Below, piece after piece: positions 8,673 through 17,884 of a DNA stretch of 64,000 nucleotides. A program made the position numbers and the translations under genes. The notes under the pieces are model-generated. The model saw nothing but the letters and a program-made list of their open reading frames with translations, was not told where the DNA came from and did not search any database. The first letter of the stretch is position 1, and each line of letters opens with the position of its first letter. This DNA comes from an uncultured Lachnospiraceae bacterium. Lineage in GTDB: Bacteria; Bacillota; Clostridia; Lachnospirales; Lachnospiraceae. The stretch spans positions 62,001 through 126,000 of the forward strand of contig CAKRTC010000002.1 of NCBI GenBank assembly GCA_934402055.1. Direction: 5' to 3'.

Positions 8673-10605
8673 CCTCTGATGCGGCACGGCTTGCTTCCGC
8701 AGCCTTTGCCTGTTCCTCTATAGAATTCTCGCTTGATTCAAGTATCCTCATGAATTCCTCACCGGTGATAGTCTCCTTCTCGTAGAGATACTTAACTATT
8801 TCGTGAAGCTTCATGATATTATCCTCAAGTATCTTATAAGCCTTCTGATGCTGAGCCTTGACAAGTGCTATTACCTCATCATCAACAGACTTCATGGTCT
8901 CCTCGGAGCAGGCTATAGACATATCGCCTCCGAGATAAGCATTGTTCTTTATCTGCAATGCTACCATATCAAAATCATTGCTCATACCGTACTGAGCTAT
9001 CATTGCTCTCGCAAGCTTGGTTGCCTGCTCGATATCGTTGGATGCTCCGGTAGTTACGCTCTTAAATATAAGCTCCTCGGCTGCACGTCCTCCGGTAAAG
9101 GTTGCGATCTTATTCTCAAGCTCCTGCTTGGACATAAGATAGTGGTTGCCGTTATCATCCACCTGCATGGTATATCCGAGTGCTCCGGATGTACGCGGAA
9201 TAATGGTTATCTTATGTACCGGAGCGGAATTATCCTGCTTTGCGGCAACAAGTGCATGTCCGACCTCATGGTAGGCAACGATAAGCTTCTCCTTGCTGGT
9301 AAGCACCTGATTCTTTTTCTTGTAGCCCGCCATAACGACCTCGATACTCTCCTCGAGATCCTGCTGGTTGACTCTCTCTCTTCCTGCCTTAACGGCACGG
9401 AGAGCAGCTTCATTTATCATATTGGCAAGCTCGGCACCTGAAGCACCCGGGCATGCCTTGGCAATATCGTCGAAATTGATATTGCCTGCCATCTTGACCT
9501 TAGATGCATGTACCTTAAGTATGTCGACTCTGCCCTTCATATCCGGAAGCTCAACAGGTACTCTTCTGTCAAAACGGCCCGGTCTCAGCAGAGCCGGATC
9601 AAGTGTATCCGGCTGGTTTGTGGCTGCAAGTACTATGATACCCTTTGTACCGTCGAAGCCGTCCATCTCGGTAAGGAGCTGATTGAGTGTCTGTTCACGC
9701 TCATCATTGCCTCCCATACCGTTGCCGCCTCTCTTCTTGCCTATGGCGTCGATCTCATCTATGAAAATGATGCAAGGTGCCTTCTTCTCGGCCTCCTTAA
9801 AGAGATCTCTTACCTTGGCTGCGCCCATGCCGACAAACATCTCTACAAACTCCGAACCGGAGATACTGAAGAACGGAACATTTGCCTCTCCTGCGACTGC
9901 CTTTGCAAGCATGGTCTTACCTGTTCCCGGAGGGCCTACAAGCAGTGCTCCCTTAGGTATCTTTGCTCCTATCTCATTATATTTCTTAGGCTCATGCAGG
10001 AAATCCACCATCTCGGCAAGAAGCTCCTTGGCTTCTTCCTCTCCCGCAACATCCTTGAACTTTATGCCGACATTGCTGTTCTCATATACCTTGGCATTGG
10101 CCTTTCCGAAATTGCCCATGCCCATGAAGCCTCCGCCGCCGCGCTGCTTCATATTCTTCATCATGGCATATCCGAGCCATATCATAAATGCCAGAGGAAG
10201 CAGATTGTAGAGTATTGCCCATATAGGTGATACCTGCTGCGGTATCTCCTGGGTAAACTTTGCGCCTGCATTGTACATGCGCTCTACTTCACCTATATAA
10301 TTGATACGTCCTGTCTCGTATATGGTGTCATTGCCGTCAAGCGTATACTTGATGGTCGTGGTATCGAGCTCGACCTGATCCACTGTTCTGTCGGAAAGCG
10401 CATCAAGGAAGGTATCATAGCTTGTCTCAACTATCCTGCGATTACTTATTGCAGGTGCTATGACCAGATTGATGATAAGCATTACGGCAAGCACAAACAG
10501 CACATAGTATGTCATCTGCTTGTTCGGCGGCTGCCTCTTGCTTCCGTCATAATTGCTTCGATTGGGGTCTTTCTGATAATCGAAAATGTTGCCTAAATTT
10601 GCCAT
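8653..10605 (-). CDS. ftsH: ATP-dependent zinc metalloprotease FtsH
   Basis: The 650-residue membrane-anchored AAA+ protease degrades misfolded or regulatory membrane and soluble proteins. Two transmembrane segments (about 33-52 and 125-145) flank a short extracytoplasmic domain. Walker A is GPPGTGKT, Walker B is IIFIDEIDAIG, the second region of homology includes PALLRPGRFDRR, and the zinc site is HEVGH (the family usually has HEAGH). The ATG at 10605 has an AAGGAG site 5-6 nt upstream, so the upstream in-frame codons are not used. It is the first gene of an apparent ftsH-mutS2-regulator operon. Confidence 0.97.
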   Translation of the reverse strand: MANLGNIFDYQKDPNRSNYDGSKRQPPNKQMTYYVLFVLAVMLIINLVIAPAISNRRIVETSYDTFLDALSDRTVDQVELDTTTIKYTLDGNDTIYETGRINYIGEVERMYNAGAKFTQEIPQQVSPIWAILYNLLPLAFMIWLGYAMMKNMKQRGGGGFMGMGNFGKANAKVYENSNVGIKFKDVAGEEEAKELLAEMVDFLHEPKKYNEIGAKIPKGALLVGPPGTGKTMLAKAVAGEANVPFFSISGSEFVEMFVGMGAAKVRDLFKEAEKKAPCIIFIDEIDAIGKKRGGNGMGGNDEREQTLNQLLTEMDGFDGTKGIIVLAATNQPDTLDPALLRPGRFDRRVPVELPDMKGRVDILKVHASKVKMAGNINFDDIAKACPGASGAELANMINEAALRAVKAGRERVNQQDLEESIEVVMAGYKKKNQVLTSKEKLIVAYHEVGHALVAAKQDNSAPVHKITIIPRTSGALGYTMQVDDNGNHYLMSKQELENKIATFTGGRAAEELIFKSVTTGASNDIEQATKLARAMIAQYGMSNDFDMVALQIKNNAYLGGDMSIACSEETMKSVDDEVIALVKAQHQKAYKILEDNIMKLHEIVKYLYEKETITGEEFMRILESSENSIEEQAKAAEASRAASEDGREDT

Positions 10606-10810
10606 AAAACTCCTTGTATACACGAAGGCTTATATTCGTCAAAGCTCCGTGCCTGTATCATATTACCCGCAGATAACATTATTAAGATATATCTGCCGAT
10701 TTTGTTCACTATTATTCTTTATTATCAAAATATGTACTTATTATGAATTAAGCAACGATTTTATAAACATTTTATAATAACTTTATACTTAATTTATATT
10801 TGGGTCAATA

Positions 10811-10839
10811 TTGACATTACGCCGCTTTGTGTGTAGAAT
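10811..10839 (+). promoter_or_regulatory. Sigma-A type promoter of the BCCT transporter gene
   Basis: A consensus TTGACA (10811-10816) and TAGAAT (10834-10839) are spaced by exactly 17 bp. The predicted transcript starts near 10846 and has a leader of about 140 nt. The -35 box overlaps the palindrome GTCAATATTGAC. Confidence 0.8.
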
Positions 10840-10882
10840 GTTCAAAATTTGATAGTTTTCAGTATTTTTGAACTTTTTGTTT
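10840..10882 (+). terminator. Possible weak attenuator hairpin in the BCCT leader
   Basis: GTTCAAAA (10840-10847) pairs with TTTTGAAC (10866-10873), followed by TTTTTGTTTT. It has the shape of an intrinsic terminator, but the stem is AT-rich and lies at the very start of the predicted transcript. The call is tentative. Confidence 0.3.
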
Positions 10883-10985
10883 TAAAGACACGCAATAAGT
10901 AAGTTTTTGTCTTTTACTATTGAAGCGGTATTATCCGTTAAAAGATAATTACCGAAAACCTTTATCCGATATATAGGAGTATAAC

Positions 10986-12497
10986 ATGAAGAGATTAAAA
11001 AATATCGATCCTTTTACAACTCTTGTCCCGTTTGCGGCAATATTTGTACTGTGTTTGTTCTTCATACTGGATCCGCAGGCATCAACCGCATCTTTGGGAA
11101 TCATAAGAGCCTTCCTCGGCGATGAATTCGGAGTATATTATCTCGCTGTAGGTCTCGGTGTATTCCTTATATCCATATACATGGCTTTTTCAAAATACGG
11201 CAAGATCATACTCGGAAAGCCCGGAGAGAAGCCGAAATACAGCTTCTTCGCCTGGGGTTCAATGATGTTTACCGCAGGACTTGCCGCAGACATACTCTTT
11301 TATTCTCTGTGTGAATGGATATTATATGCAAATGAGCCTCATCTCGCAGAACTCGGTTCTGTACAGGACTGGGCTTCCACCATCCCCCTTTTTCACTGGG
11401 GTCCTATACCTTGGAGCTTCTATGCGGCTCTTGCCGCCTGCTTCGGCTTTATGCTGCACGTTCGCGGCTGTAATAAACAAAAATACTCGGAGGCCTGCCG
11501 TCCTATACTCGGTAAGCACACCGACGGAGCACTCGGAAAACTCATAGATGTCCTTGCAGTCGTAGCTCTTATCGCAGGTACCGCAACGACCTTTTCCGTT
11601 GCGACTCCGCTGCTCTCAAGTGCCATCTGCCGCCTTATCGGTATAAATGATACCAAATTCCTTACTATAGCAATATTGCTTATTATCTGTGCCGTATATA
11701 CATTCTGCGTATTAAACGGTATGGAGAGCATCAACTTCCTTGCCCGTATATGTATGTACATATTCTATGCATTTGCAGGTATAGTACTTTTGTTCGGAGG
11801 AGAGACCCGTTACATAATCGAGACAGGCTTTTCCGCAGTAGGCAATCTCGCACAGAACTTTATAGGCTTAAGCACCTGGACCGATGCCTTAAGGACCTCC
11901 TCATTCCCGCAGAACTGGACCATCTTCTACTGGGCATACTGGATGGTATGGTGTGTTGCTTCACCGTTCTTCATGGGCAGCATATCCGGCGGACGCAGTG
12001 TTAAGCAGGTCGTACTCGGTGCCTATGTATTCGGAATGGGTTCGACCTTCTCGTCCTTTATCATATTGGGCAATTACTCACTCGGACTACAGACACATGG
12101 GATACTTGATGTCCTTAACATCTATGCCTCCTGCGGAAATGATCTCTATGCAACTATCATAAGCATAATCGAGACCATGCCGTGCTTCAGACTGATGCTG
12201 GTATTGCTGATTTTCTCAATGATAGCCTTTTATGCAACTTCCTTTGATTCGATCACCCTGGTTGCATCCGCTTATTCATACAAGAAGATCGCAGACGGCG
12301 AATCCGCTTCCAAAGGCATGAATCTTTTCTGGGCAGTACTGCTCATCATGCTGCCTATAGCACTGCTTTTCTCAGAGAGCAGCATGAGCAATATGCAGAC
12401 AGTTTCCATCATTGCCGCTTTTCCTATAGCAATGGTAATACTGCTCATAATAGCAAGCTTTTTCAAAGACGCCGATAAATACCTGAACTCTAAATGA
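10986..12497 (+). CDS. BCCT-family transporter (betaine/carnitine/choline type)
   Basis: The 503-residue membrane protein has about 12 transmembrane segments. The family signature in the central helix is clear: WTIFYWAYWMVWC followed by PFFMGSISGGRS, giving the substrate aromatic box and the ISGGRS turn. The first-helix unwound segment, near residues 91-111, reads MMFTAGLAADILFYSLCEW, where glycine-betaine carriers usually have a glycine-rich GMGIG type stretch, so the substrate may not be betaine. The C-terminus is short, without the long charged osmosensing tail of BetP-like carriers. A TAGGAG site precedes the ATG. It is monocistronic, with its own promoter and terminator. Confidence 0.9.
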   Translation: MKRLKNIDPFTTLVPFAAIFVLCLFFILDPQASTASLGIIRAFLGDEFGVYYLAVGLGVFLISIYMAFSKYGKIILGKPGEKPKYSFFAWGSMMFTAGLAADILFYSLCEWILYANEPHLAELGSVQDWASTIPLFHWGPIPWSFYAALAACFGFMLHVRGCNKQKYSEACRPILGKHTDGALGKLIDVLAVVALIAGTATTFSVATPLLSSAICRLIGINDTKFLTIAILLIICAVYTFCVLNGMESINFLARICMYIFYAFAGIVLLFGGETRYIIETGFSAVGNLAQNFIGLSTWTDALRTSSFPQNWTIFYWAYWMVWCVASPFFMGSISGGRSVKQVVLGAYVFGMGSTFSSFIILGNYSLGLQTHGILDVLNIYASCGNDLYATIISIIETMPCFRLMLVLLIFSMIAFYATSFDSITLVASAYSYKKIADGESASKGMNLFWAVLLIMLPIALLFSESSMSNMQTVSIIAAFPIAMVILLIIASFFKDADKYLNSK

Positions 12498-12517
12498 GCC
12501 ACGCGAAATTCCGGCAA

Positions 12518-12571
12518 AACACCCGCAGGACAGTAAAGTATTTCACTTACCGTATCCTGCGGGTGTTTTAG
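12518..12571 (+). terminator. Intrinsic terminator of the BCCT gene
   Basis: ACACCCGCAGGA pairs with TCCTGCGGGTGT, with a second inner stem (GTAAAGT/ACTTAC), followed by TTTTA. The hairpin starts about 20 nt after the stop codon. The complementary strand has a short T-run too, so it may act in both directions. Confidence 0.85.
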
Positions 12572-12630
12572 TTCAGGCTGTTCCTTAGCCTCACTATATA
12601 ATAAACTCAGCTATAATTACATCTCAAAGC

Positions 12631-13278
12631 TCAGTCTTCATCTTTTTTATCATCCTCCCAGTGCAGTCTGTGGAGCTCCCCATATCTTTCCATGTTCTCA
12701 AAGCCATTCTGGCGCAGCGCCTCATACAATATGATAGCTGCCGAATTGGCAAGATTAAGAGAGCGTATGTCTCCCCACATGGGTATGCGTATGCAGGCAT
12801 CCGGGTGCTGTACAAGTATCTCCTCCGGTATACCTCTTGATTCGTTGCCGAGCATGATATAATCGTTTGGTCCGAAACACACCTCGGTATATGCATGATG
12901 TGCCTTGGTGGTGGCAAACCAGAGCCTCGGTGCGTCACCCTCAGCCCTGTCATTTTGTTCTGCAGCCTGGCTGTCCGGATGATTCGACAAAGAGCTTCTG
13001 ATGCCATTATTATACGCTTCGGAAGCCTCTGCTCCTGCCTCTTCTCTTGCTCCGCCGAAGCTTATCTCCGGATGCTTCTCAAGAAAATCATCATAATCTA
13101 TATATTCGTGCAGATCTATCTTGTCCCAGTAATCCATACCTGCTCTCTTTATCTCTTTCTCTGAGATATGAAAGCCATAGGGACGTATCAGATGCAGCGA
13201 ACTGTCTGTTGCGGCACAGCTGCGTCCTATATTGCCTGTGTTAAGAGCTATTCCCGGCTCATGCAATACTATATTCAT
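12631..13278 (-). CDS. trmL: tRNA (cytidine/uridine-34-2'-O)-methyltransferase, TrmL family, with an insertion
   Basis: A SPOUT methyltransferase that 2'-O-methylates the wobble base of leucine tRNAs. Family motifs: MNIVLHEPGIALNTGNIGR at the N-terminus, MLGNESRGIP as the knot's SAM-binding loop, and IPMWGDIRSLNLANSAAI near the C-terminus. TrmL is usually about 155-160 residues; this protein has 215. The excess is mainly an insertion near residues 71-118, acidic and Ala/Ser/Asn-rich, placed between two core strands, plus a charged tail. It is the last gene of a regulator-kinase-trmL run, 20 bp after the kinase. Confidence 0.92.
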   Translation of the reverse strand: MNIVLHEPGIALNTGNIGRSCAATDSSLHLIRPYGFHISEKEIKRAGMDYWDKIDLHEYIDYDDFLEKHPEISFGGAREEAGAEASEAYNNGIRSSLSNHPDSQAAEQNDRAEGDAPRLWFATTKAHHAYTEVCFGPNDYIMLGNESRGIPEEILVQHPDACIRIPMWGDIRSLNLANSAAIILYEALRQNGFENMERYGELHRLHWEDDKKDED

Positions 13279-13298
13279 GGTTTATCCTTTTGTTTTGA

Positions 13299-14336
13299 TC
13301 AATGATTTTTCGGCAGTATCACCGTAAATGTCGAGCCTTCATTAGTTGCACTCTTTACACTTATGCTGCCGTTATGCATCTCAACTATCTTCTTCACCAG
13401 CGGAAGTCCGAGTCCGTTGCCCTCTGCACTGTGATTGGTATCTGCCTGATAAAATTTATCGAATACATGGTGCTGCTCGACTTCGCTCATGCCGATTCCG
13501 TTATCCGTAACTGTAGCAATTACCGAATCGGAATTTTCATGCAAGGTAAATGTTATGCAGCCGTTCTTTGGCGTAAATTTGATTGCGTTGGAAGTAAGAT
13601 TGGACCATACATGCTGCATAAGCTCCTCATATCCGGTAAAGCTTACCGAATCAAGCTCCGGCTCTATATCAAGGCCTTTGTCTGACCAGCTCTTTTCCTG
13701 TAGAAGTATAGCCTGCCTTATCTGCTCGTCAAGTGAGAACTCACTCTTTTTTAGCGGTATCTGCTGATTATCCAGCTTTGACAATCTAAGGATATTTCCT
13801 GTAAGCGTGGTGAGTCTTGATGCAGACCTTATGATATTGGTGGTGTACTCCCTCTGTTCCTCGTTAAGCTCGGTTGCTGAAAGAAGTGAAGCATAGCCTT
13901 CTATGGCGGCAAGCGGAGTCTTAAACTCATGAGACACATTGGTTATAAAATCCGTCTTCAGCATCTCATTGGAGTTAAGCCCGTCAACCATCTTGTTGAA
14001 GTTCATATACATTGTCTCGATATTTCTGACACGGCATTTTTTCGCAGCTGCCTCGTCTATGTGTATACCGAAATCTCCATCCGTAACCTTATTCATAGCC
14101 TCACTCATGCGGTCTATCGGATCAAGGAACATGCCCGATATTATGGCAGTAACCACTCCCGCAATGGTTAGCGACAAAAATATGACTATCAAAAGCGGAT
14201 AGCTCCGACCGAAAGATATATTGTCATTGCCCAGTATCTTAAGCGTGATCCATGTCGTTATCAGCAGATAGAACAACACGACCATGGTTATCATAACAGC
14301 GAATTTATGCCATATTTTAAGTTTATTCTTATCCAT
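13299..14336 (-). CDS. Sensor histidine kinase with HAMP domain
   Basis: The 345-residue membrane kinase has two transmembrane helices (about 11-33 and 45-68) joined by a loop of only about a dozen residues, then HAMP (about 69-120), HisKA with the phosphoacceptor His in FITNVSHEFKTPLAAIEGY, and a HATPase domain with an N box (WSNLTSNAIKF), DNGIGM and GNGLGL. The tiny external loop resembles intramembrane-sensing kinases, which detect signals within the membrane or via a partner. It follows its response regulator by 5 bp and should phosphorylate it. Confidence 0.94.
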   Translation of the reverse strand: MDKNKLKIWHKFAVMITMVVLFYLLITTWITLKILGNDNISFGRSYPLLIVIFLSLTIAGVVTAIISGMFLDPIDRMSEAMNKVTDGDFGIHIDEAAAKKCRVRNIETMYMNFNKMVDGLNSNEMLKTDFITNVSHEFKTPLAAIEGYASLLSATELNEEQREYTTNIIRSASRLTTLTGNILRLSKLDNQQIPLKKSEFSLDEQIRQAILLQEKSWSDKGLDIEPELDSVSFTGYEELMQHVWSNLTSNAIKFTPKNGCITFTLHENSDSVIATVTDNGIGMSEVEQHHVFDKFYQADTNHSAEGNGLGLPLVKKIVEMHNGSISVKSATNEGSTFTVILPKNH

Positions 14337-14341
14337 GTAAA

Positions 14342-15028
14342 TTATTCCGCCTTGTTGATCACAGCCTTATATCCGAGTCCTCTGACGGTAAGCAGATCAA
14401 AATCCTTATTATCCTCAAAATGTCTCCTGAGCCTGTTGATATGAACATCTATGGTCTGCGCATCCGATTTGGACTCGGGTCCCCATATCTCATCCATAAG
14501 CTGCAGTCTCGTCATGATCTTGCCCGGATATGAGAGCAGCTTATAAAGCAGCTGGAACTCCTTATTGGTAAGCTCAACTTCTCCGTCCCCGGTAACTACG
14601 GTCATGGCATCATAGTCAAGCACTGTACTGCCTATAACAAGCTTATGCTCGTTAAGTATATTGGCGCGCCTTAACAGAGCGTTGACTCTGAGCACCATCT
14701 CATTTACATCGACAGGCTTGGTCATATAGTCATCCGCACCCGCATTGAAGCCCTTTTGCTTGGAAGGAAAATCATCCTTGGCTGTTATCATAAGTATGGG
14801 CATCTCCGAGTCATATTCTCTTATCGCCTCAACCAGACTGTAACCGTCCATGGCCGGCATCATTATATCGGTGATTATCATATGAACATGCTCACTCTCA
14901 AGTTTGTTGCAGGCATCCTCTCCGTTTATTGCCTGAACCACCTCGAAGCCCGCCTTTTTGAGCACTGTGGAATACAGATCATTAAGCTGTTTGTCATCCT
15001 CAACGACCATTATTCGATTAAGAAGCAT
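14342..15028 (-). CDS. OmpR-family response regulator partner of the adjacent kinase
   Basis: The 228-residue regulator has a receiver domain (VVEDDKQL; phosphorylation Asp in MIITDIMMPAMDGYS; Lys in YMTKPVD) and a winged-helix output domain (NKEFQLLYKLLSYPGKIMT; DAQTIDVHINRLRRHF). The start at 15028 is chosen because AAGGAG lies 7 nt upstream; the upstream in-frame codons have no site. It is the first gene of the operon with the histidine kinase and trmL. Its target genes are not evident from the context. Confidence 0.94.
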   Translation of the reverse strand: MLLNRIMVVEDDKQLNDLYSTVLKKAGFEVVQAINGEDACNKLESEHVHMIITDIMMPAMDGYSLVEAIREYDSEMPILMITAKDDFPSKQKGFNAGADDYMTKPVDVNEMVLRVNALLRRANILNEHKLVIGSTVLDYDAMTVVTGDGEVELTNKEFQLLYKLLSYPGKIMTRLQLMDEIWGPESKSDAQTIDVHINRLRRHFEDNKDFDLLTVRGLGYKAVINKAE

Positions 15029-15271
15029 CGCATTTCTCCTTGATATCATGCTGATCTTTTGTTACTATCTGCACACAGATATACTTTCGGACTAAGCCTT
15101 AGGCAGGCGGTTTTCCGAATATGCTATCTGCACATTAAACAACAGTATAATATGATAATAAGATAGTAGATATCATTAATGAATTTTCCATGAATATCGG
15201 CAGTAAATACCATAATATTTTTGTTGCTGCTGCCCTGAGCACTTACATATTTACAAAAATGAGGCATGAAA

Positions 15272-15898
15272 ATGAAAAGATGTGTGATAGTCGGCGGTGC
15301 GCCGATAGAACGATATGACAGAATAAAGACTTATCTTCGCGAGGATGATTACCTTATCTTTTGTGACTGCGGACTCAGACACTCCGAAGCTCTCGGGGTT
15401 AAGCCCGATCTTATAGTCGGAGATTTTGACTCTCATGCAAGACCGGACACCGATACTGAGACCATTGTGCTTCCTACGGTAAAGGATGACACAGACACCG
15501 TTCACGCGCTAAAGGAGGCCATCTCCAGAGGCTGTACCGATTTTCTGCTCATCGGCATGACCGGACGCAGGCTTGATCATACCCTTGGAAACATTTACAT
15601 GCTTGTATATATTTACGAGAATGGCTTAAAAGCGCTCATGGTAGATGACTACTCTGAGATATCTCTTGTCGGAAGCTCTCCGGTCGAGATAGATGACAGC
15701 CTGCCTTTCTTCTCTCTCATCAATATAACAGGCAGGGCCAAGGGCATATATATTGAAAATGCCAAGTACCCTCTCGATAATGCCGAGATCAGATATGATT
15801 ACCAGTATGGTGTCAGCAATGAGGTACTTCCCGGAAAGCTTGCACGAATAAGGGTAGAAGACGGACTCCTGCTCCTTATCCGCGATTTCGAAGCTTAA
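15272..15898 (+). CDS. thiN: Thiamine pyrophosphokinase
   Basis: The 208-residue cytosolic enzyme transfers pyrophosphate from ATP to thiamine to make thiamine pyrophosphate. Family features are the N-terminal IVGGAPI strand, CDCGLRHSEALGVKPDLIVGDFDS (the acidic metal and ATP site, read in pieces), KDDTDTVHAL, and GMTGRRLDHTLGNI, followed by the C-terminal thiamine-binding beta domain. The ATG at 15272 has a GAGG site 7 nt upstream; an ATG at 15266 is too close to it. No TPP riboswitch was seen upstream. Its end overlaps the end of the convergent radical SAM gene by 4 bp. Confidence 0.92.
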   Translation: MKRCVIVGGAPIERYDRIKTYLREDDYLIFCDCGLRHSEALGVKPDLIVGDFDSHARPDTDTETIVLPTVKDDTDTVHALKEAISRGCTDFLLIGMTGRRLDHTLGNIYMLVYIYENGLKALMVDDYSEISLVGSSPVEIDDSLPFFSLINITGRAKGIYIENAKYPLDNAEIRYDYQYGVSNEVLPGKLARIRVEDGLLLLIRDFEA

Positions 15899-16866
15899 TC
15901 CATAACTCCGCTAAGATCGAATACCGGTGTGTATTCCTCCTTGGCGGAGCTTTTTTCCTGCATAAAGCCGTTAAATCCAAGCTCTTCGATACGTCTCAGC
16001 ACTGAATCATATTCAAGGCTTGTGAGTCTGCGTGACAGCTCCTTTATCTCTTTTGCTTTATAAAACGGAGTATACTGACTCATCAGACTGATAAGGAAGC
16101 TGTCCTTATCAAAGCCTGCGGCAAGTTCCTCCATGAGCCTTATCGAATCATGGCGGCAATTCGGAAGCACCAGATGTCGTATAATAACGCCATTTGTCAT
16201 TATTCCGTCATCCCCAAACTGCGGTTTTCCGGTCTGTCTTATCATCTCATGTACAGCTGCAGCGGCTGTTTCAAAGTAATGCGGTGCCCCTGAATACTTA
16301 AACGCAAGCTCATCACTGAAGTACTTTATATCAGGCAGATATACATCAATATATCCGTCAAGCAGCTTTATCGAGTCTTCCGACTCATAGCCACCGCAAT
16401 TAAAAACCGTCGGAATATCAAGCTTATGCTTAACTTTGTCCAGTGCATATATTATGTCAGGTATAAACTGTGTTCCTGTGATAAATTCCACAGTCTGTGC
16501 TCCGCTGTCCTGAAGTTCAAGCACTATATCTGCCAGTCTTTCCGCATCGATATCGGCTCCGAAATTATCATGGCTTATATCAAAGTTCTGACAATATATG
16601 CATTTTAAGGTACAGCCCGAGAAAAATATCGCGCCGCTTCCCCTTGTTCCTGCTATACAAGGTTCCTCCCATTTGTGCAGCATAGCCTTGGCAAGCCTCG
16701 GTCTGCTCCCGGCTTTGCAAAAGCCTCCTGCCTTGGTACGGTCTGCATGGCAGTTCCTCGGACAAAGCGTACACTCCTCATACATATGACGCAAATCTGC
16801 TGTATTTTTATTACCGAAGCCTTTACTGCTTATCTTATTTATGCTCATATGCACTTTAGGAAACAA
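15895..16866 (-). CDS. Radical SAM protein, PflX/COG1313-like
   Basis: The 323-residue iron-sulfur protein has the radical SAM motif CxxxCxxC in SGCTLKCIYCQN (about residue 90). A second cysteine cluster, CTLCPRNC plus GGFC, stands near the N-terminus (about 33-52), as in the PflX group related to pyruvate-formate-lyase activases. DVYLPDIKYFSDELA and HLVLPNCRHDS are typical of the group. The substrate of this group is unknown, and no glycyl radical enzyme is nearby. It sits 3 bp after the GT2 gene at the end of the glycan locus, so it may be cotranscribed with it. It ends without a terminator, overlapping convergent thiN. Confidence 0.85.
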   Translation of the reverse strand: MFPKVHMSINKISSKGFGNKNTADLRHMYEECTLCPRNCHADRTKAGGFCKAGSRPRLAKAMLHKWEEPCIAGTRGSGAIFFSGCTLKCIYCQNFDISHDNFGADIDAERLADIVLELQDSGAQTVEFITGTQFIPDIIYALDKVKHKLDIPTVFNCGGYESEDSIKLLDGYIDVYLPDIKYFSDELAFKYSGAPHYFETAAAAVHEMIRQTGKPQFGDDGIMTNGVIIRHLVLPNCRHDSIRLMEELAAGFDKDSFLISLMSQYTPFYKAKEIKELSRRLTSLEYDSVLRRIEELGFNGFMQEKSSAKEEYTPVFDLSGVMD

Positions 16867-16869
16867 TCA

Positions 16870-17805
16870 TTACTTTATATCTTTAACTATATATATAGGT
16901 CTGTCCTTCATCTCCCTGAACAATATTGAGAGATAGCTGCCCATTATACCGAGCAGCATAAACAATACCGCAAACATGAAGCACAGCAGTACAACTATTG
17001 TGGCATAACCGCTCGGTGCTCCGCCTCTTGTAAACAGAGTATAAATAAGCAGTACAAAGCCTAACAGTCCGGAAATAAGGCCTGCATAAATACCGAGCTT
17101 AAGCGGCATATCCGAAAAACAGGTGACAGCATCCACAGACAGGCGGAACAGGCGCTTAAAGCTGTAATGGCTCTCACCGGCAATACGTGCTCCCGCCTCA
17201 TAGCTCAGCGTTGTCCTGTCAAAGCCTATATTCTGTACAAAGCCCCTCAGGAAACGAACCTTTTCCCTGTAATTATTGCGAAGAACATCTGCGGCACTCT
17301 TATCTATCGCAAAGAAATCTGAGGCTGCCGGAGTTATATTGGCATCCGATATGCGGTTGATGATCTTATAAAAAACAGCGGAAGCAAAGCTCCCCGCAGC
17401 GCTGCTGCCTTCATTTTTTGTTCTGACCATGCTGATAATGTCATGACCGTCCTCAAACATCTCCATTATCATAGGAATGCTTGCAGGCGGATGCTGCAGA
17501 TCGGCATCCATGAATATAAGATAATCACCCTCGGCATAATCAAGCCCTGCCGTCATTGCTGCCTCATGCCCGAAGTTGCGCGAAAGCATGATAAGCTTAA
17601 CATTATCGGGAGCATCATTTTTAAGCCTCATCATTATCTCCGGGCTCTTGTCTGTGCTTCCGTCATTAACAAAGATAAGCTCATAGCTGTATTCAGGCTT
17701 TGCTTCGATGAGCTTATCCATTTCCTTCTTTGCTGTTGTATAAAAAAGTCTCAAGCCGTCCTGTTCATTATAGACGGATACTATCAGGCTTATCTTCTTA
17801 TCCAA
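16870..17805 (-). CDS. Polyprenyl-phosphate glycosyltransferase (GtrB/DPM1-like GT2)
   Basis: The 311-residue protein has an N-terminal GT2 catalytic domain: VSVYNEQDGL, then FVNDGSTDKSPEI, then the metal-binding IFMDADLQHPP (about residue 100). Two C-terminal transmembrane helices lie near 230-285. This layout is that of enzymes transferring a sugar from a nucleotide sugar to undecaprenyl phosphate on the inner face of the membrane. The product would feed the GT-C-like proteins encoded upstream. The start codon is TTG with AGGGG upstream. No GtrA-type flippase gene is adjacent. Confidence 0.88.
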   Translation of the reverse strand: MDKKISLIVSVYNEQDGLRLFYTTAKKEMDKLIEAKPEYSYELIFVNDGSTDKSPEIMMRLKNDAPDNVKLIMLSRNFGHEAAMTAGLDYAEGDYLIFMDADLQHPPASIPMIMEMFEDGHDIISMVRTKNEGSSAAGSFASAVFYKIINRISDANITPAASDFFAIDKSAADVLRNNYREKVRFLRGFVQNIGFDRTTLSYEAGARIAGESHYSFKRLFRLSVDAVTCFSDMPLKLGIYAGLISGLLGFVLLIYTLFTRGGAPSGYATIVVLLCFMFAVLFMLLGIMGSYLSILFREMKDRPIYIVKDIK

Positions 17806-17884
17806 TCCGATACCCCTATATCAATTTTACGGCAGCTTATATCCCCTGCTTCATGCATGATCCCGATAAGATAAATTCTGCCGT

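Larger units (their letters stand above)
10606..10985. other. Divergent promoter region between ftsH and the BCCT gene
   Basis: This 380-bp AT-rich interval has no credible gene. It contains the plus-strand promoter at 10811-10839, a weak leader hairpin at 10840-10882 and a perfect GTCAATATTGAC palindrome at 10804-10815 that overlaps the -35 box and could be an operator. The ftsH promoter must also be here, but I could not place it with confidence. Confidence 0.6.
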
